Positions 4,632 through 7,264 of a DNA stretch of 7,264 nt are shown here, piece after piece. The first letter of the stretch is position 1; each line of letters begins with the position of its first letter. Position numbers and translations under genes: made by a program. This stretch comes from Tardiphaga sp. GTDB taxonomy: Bacteria; Pseudomonadota; Alphaproteobacteria; Rhizobiales; Xanthobacteraceae. The stretch is taken from contig JAQGJF010000642.1 of NCBI GenBank assembly GCA_028290765.1, positions 1 through 7,264 of the forward strand, written 5' to 3'. The notes under the pieces are model-generated. The model saw only the letters and a list, made by a program, of their open reading frames with translations. It searched no databases and had not been told where the DNA came from.

Positions 4632-7264
4632 ATGGCCTTAACTGATATTTTCATCAAGCGCCCGGTTTTGTCGGTCGTCGTCAGCCTGTTGATCCTGCTG
4701 CTCGGCCTGCGGGCTGCAAGCGTATTGCCGATCCGGCAATATCCGAAGCTGTCGAATACAGTGGTCAACGTGACGACGGTGTATCCCGGCGCGTCGGCGA
4801 ATTTGATTCAAGGGTTCATCACGACGCCGATCGAACAGGCGGTGGCCTCCGCCGAAGGCGTCGACTACATCACCTCGTCGTCGGTGCAGGGCACCAGCAC
4901 GATCCAGGTTTTCATCAAGTTGAACTTTGACCCGAACCAGGCGCTGACCGAAGTCCTCGCCAAGGTGAATTCGGTCAAATATCTGATCCCGAAGGAATCC
5001 AACGACCCGATCGTCACCAAGACCACCGGCGCGACCACCGCCGTGATGTATCTCGGCTTCTCCAGCGAGGAACTCTCGGCCTCCGCGATCTCGGACTATC
5101 TGACACGCGTGGTGCAGCCGGTGCTGTCCACGGTCGATGGCGTGGCATCGGCCGACATTCTCGGCGGGCAGACGTTTGCGATGCGGCTGTGGCTCGATCC
5201 GGTCAGGATGGCGGGCCGTGGCGTATCGCCGAGCGATGTCTCGGCGGCGATCTCCGCCAACAACTTCCAGGCCGCTGCCGGCCAGGCCAAGGGCTACTTC
5301 ATCGTTTCCAACGTCTCGACCAATACCGACCTGCGGAATCTCGACCAGTTCAAGCGCATGATCGTCAAGTCCAAGGACGGCGGTTTCGTCCGGATCGAGG
5401 ATGTCGCTACCGTCGAACTGGCGGCGCAAAGCACCGACGCGAGTGTTGCGTTCAACGGCGAGCACGCGGTTTTCATCGGCGTCCAGGCGACGCCGCAGGG
5501 TAATCCGCTGACGCTGGTCAAGGGCGTTCGCGCCCTGTTTCCCGAACTCGAGCGCAACCTGCCGCCGTCGATGAAGATGAAGGTGGCCTACGATTCCACC
5601 AAGTTCATCCAGTCGTCGATCGACGAGGTCGAGAAGACGCTGGGCGAAGCCGTGCTCATCGTCGTGGTCGTCATCTTCCTGTTCCTGGCGTCGTTCCGTT
5701 CGGTCGTCATTCCCGTCGTGACGATTCCACTGTCGCTGATCGGTGTCTGCAGCCTGATGCTGGCGATGGGCTTCAGCATCAACCTGCTGACGCTGCTGGC
5801 GATGGTGCTGGCGATCGGACTTGTGGTCGACGACGCCATCGTGGTGGTGGAGAATATCCACCGCCACCTTGAAGAGGGCAAATCGCCGGTACAGGCGTCG
5901 CTGCAGGGCGCGCGCGAGATCGTCGGTCCCGTCATTTCGATGACGATCACGCTGGCGGCCGTTTACGCGCCGATCGGATTCCTGGGTGGCCTCACCGGTT
6001 CGCTGTTCCGTGAATTCGCCTTTACGCTTGCGGGTTCCGTGATCGTGTCCGGCGTGATTGCGCTGACGCTGTCGCCGATGATGTGCTCGATTTTGCTCAA
6101 GAACACGGAAGAAGGGCGCTTCGCCAAGCTCGTCAACCGGGTGTTCGGCGCGATGACGCGCTGGTATGGCCGGCGGCTCGACCGTTCGCTCGACTATCGT
6201 CCGATCACCGGGCTGTTCGCGCTGACGATGCTGGGGCTCGTCGGGTTCTTGTGGATGCACACGCCGAGCGAGCTCGCGCCCGAGGAAGACCAGGGCATCG
6301 TGTTCGCGGTAACCAAGGCGCCCAAATACGCCAACATCGACTATACGGATTTCTACGGCGAGAAGCTCGACAAGGCGTTCGCCGGCTTTCCGGAAACCGA
6401 CCTTCGCTTCGTCCTGAACGGCATCAACGGTCCGCAGGGCGGCATCGCCGGCATGCTGCTGAAGCCGTGGGATGAGCGCACCCGTTCATCGACCAAGCTG
6501 AAACCGCTGGTGCAGGCCCAGCTCTCGAAGATCGAGGGCGTCAACGCCTTCGCCTTCAATCTGCCGCCGCTGCCGGGCGGGCCGGGCGGCTTGCCCGTGC
6601 AGATGGTGATCAATTCGACCTCCGGCTTCCAGGCCGTCTATGAGCAGATGGGGAGACTGAAGGCTGCCGCGCGCAAGAGCGGCCTGTTCATCGTCTCCGA
6701 CAGCGACCTCGACTTCAACCAGCCGGTGGTCCGCGTCAACATCGACCGTTCGAAGGCGAGCGACCTTGGAATCAACATGGCGCAGGTCGGCAGCACGCTG
6801 GCAACGCTGCTCGGCGGAAACTACGTCAACCGTTTCAATCTCGAAGGTCGGTCGTATCAGGTGATTCCGCAGGTGCCGCGTGACCTGCGTCTGTCGCCGG
6901 AATCGCTCGGCGGTTACTATGTGCCGACCAACACCGGACAATTGGTGCCGCTGTCGACCATCGTGTCGATCGAGACCGGTACCGATCCGAACTCGCTGAC
7001 GCATTACAATCAGCTCAACTCATCGACCTTTTCCGCGGTGCCGATGCCGGGCGTGACGGTCGGGCAGGCGGTGGACTTCCTTGAGGCTGAGGCGAAGAAG
7101 CTGCCGGCCGGATTCAGCCACGACTTTCTGGCCGATTCCCGACAATATGTGCAGGAAGGCAACCAGATCCTGATCACCCTCGGCTTCGCGATCATCATCA
7201 TCTTCCTGGTGCTGGCGGCGCAGTTCGAGAGTCTGCGCGACCCGCTGGTGATCCTGATCAGCGT
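4632..7264 (+). CDS. RND-family inner-membrane efflux pump (HAE-1, AcrB/MexB-like), 3' end outside window
   Basis: A proton-driven trimeric exporter that takes hydrophobic or amphipathic compounds from the membrane and periplasm to an outer-membrane channel. The frame is open from the ATG at 4632 to the window edge, 877 codons; family members are about 1,030-1,070, so roughly 160 residues are missing. Visible: start MALTDIFIKRPVLSVVVSLL with membrane segment 1 (about 12-30); periplasmic loop 1 (31-336) with YPGASANLIQGFITTPIEQA (51-70); membrane segments 2-6 (about 337-540) with GLVVDDAIVVVEN (396-408), where D400 and D401 match AcrB D407 and D408 of the proton relay; loop 2 (about 545-843) with LGGNYVNRFNLEGRSY (727-742); and segment 7 (about 845-863). 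The relay lysine (AcrB K940) would lie beyond the edge. A weak GGGA-type ribosome site lies near 4619. The gene follows its adaptor by 104 bases. A very long opposite-strand open frame here is only a GC-codon shadow. Confidence 0.95.
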   Translation, partial: MALTDIFIKRPVLSVVVSLLILLLGLRAASVLPIRQYPKLSNTVVNVTTVYPGASANLIQGFITTPIEQAVASAEGVDYITSSSVQGTSTIQVFIKLNFDPNQALTEVLAKVNSVKYLIPKESNDPIVTKTTGATTAVMYLGFSSEELSASAISDYLTRVVQPVLSTVDGVASADILGGQTFAMRLWLDPVRMAGRGVSPSDVSAAISANNFQAAAGQAKGYFIVSNVSTNTDLRNLDQFKRMIVKSKDGGFVRIEDVATVELAAQSTDASVAFNGEHAVFIGVQATPQGNPLTLVKGVRALFPELERNLPPSMKMKVAYDSTKFIQSSIDEVEKTLGEAVLIVVVVIFLFLASFRSVVIPVVTIPLSLIGVCSLMLAMGFSINLLTLLAMVLAIGLVVDDAIVVVENIHRHLEEGKSPVQASLQGAREIVGPVISMTITLAAVYAPIGFLGGLTGSLFREFAFTLAGSVIVSGVIALTLSPMMCSILLKNTEEGRFAKLVNRVFGAMTRWYGRRLDRSLDYRPITGLFALTMLGLVGFLWMHTPSELAPEEDQGIVFAVTKAPKYANIDYTDFYGEKLDKAFAGFPETDLRFVLNGINGPQGGIAGMLLKPWDERTRSSTKLKPLVQAQLSKIEGVNAFAFNLPPLPGGPGGLPVQMVINSTSGFQAVYEQMGRLKAAARKSGLFIVSDSDLDFNQPVVRVNIDRSKASDLGINMAQVGSTLATLLGGNYVNRFNLEGRSYQVIPQVPRDLRLSPESLGGYYVPTNTGQLVPLSTIVSIETGTDPNSLTHYNQLNSSTFSAVPMPGVTVGQAVDFLEAEAKKLPAGFSHDFLADSRQYVQEGNQILITLGFAIIIIFLVLAAQFESLRDPLVILIS

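Noticed and set aside
4638..6260. A 540-codon open frame on the minus strand opposite the pump gene
   Set aside because: It is antisense to a clear RND pump. Its composition is dominated by R, D, H, Q and G in low-complexity runs, typical of a GC-codon shadow frame, and no domain is visible.

Overview
The window looks like chromosome from a GC-rich alphaproteobacterium, most likely of the Bradyrhizobium/Rhodopseudomonas kind. This assignment is inference from codon use, dense gene packing and the overall flavour of the proteins; there is no rRNA or other taxonomic marker. I see no transposase, integrase, CRISPR array, tRNA or prophage gene. Coding density is very high: the longest gap without a gene is 110 bases, so no stretch above 300 bases lacks an assigned gene.

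Left part (1-2562). A possible C-terminal tail of a plus-strand gene ends at 65, converging on a complete cytochrome P450 gene on the minus strand (85-1308). The P450 ends in a GC-rich hairpin followed by a T-rich run, a good intrinsic terminator that overlaps its own stop codon. A 110-base divergent gap separates the P450 from two overlapping plus-strand genes (1419-1985 and 1972-2562). These encode the pyrimidine-binding (alpha) and diphosphate-binding (beta) halves of a split thiamine-diphosphate decarboxylase, of the type seen in sulfopyruvate and phosphonopyruvate decarboxylases. The gap contains an inverted repeat, GTTTA-N5-TAAAC, which could be an operator serving both directions. The substrate of neither enzyme can be read from the sequence.

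Right part (2563-7264). A TetR-family repressor, a membrane-fusion (periplasmic adaptor) protein and an RND inner-membrane pump lie in order on the plus strand. The repressor and adaptor genes are one base apart and the pump follows after 104 bases. A palindrome GTGAGT-N4-ACTCAC sits just upstream of the repressor start, next to a TTGACA box, and is the obvious candidate for the autoregulatory operator of the efflux operon. The adaptor-pump gap folds into two tandem hairpins. The pump is cut by the window edge after 877 codons, before its last transmembrane segments. The expected partner, an outer-membrane channel of the TolC/OprM type, is not in view.

Taken together, this is a TetR-controlled multidrug or metabolite efflux operon beside a divergent P450/ThDP-decarboxylase pair. 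The efflux operon is of a well-known kind. The least explained part is the P450/split-decarboxylase pair, which may form a small oxidative catabolic or biosynthetic module; that link is inferred from position only.
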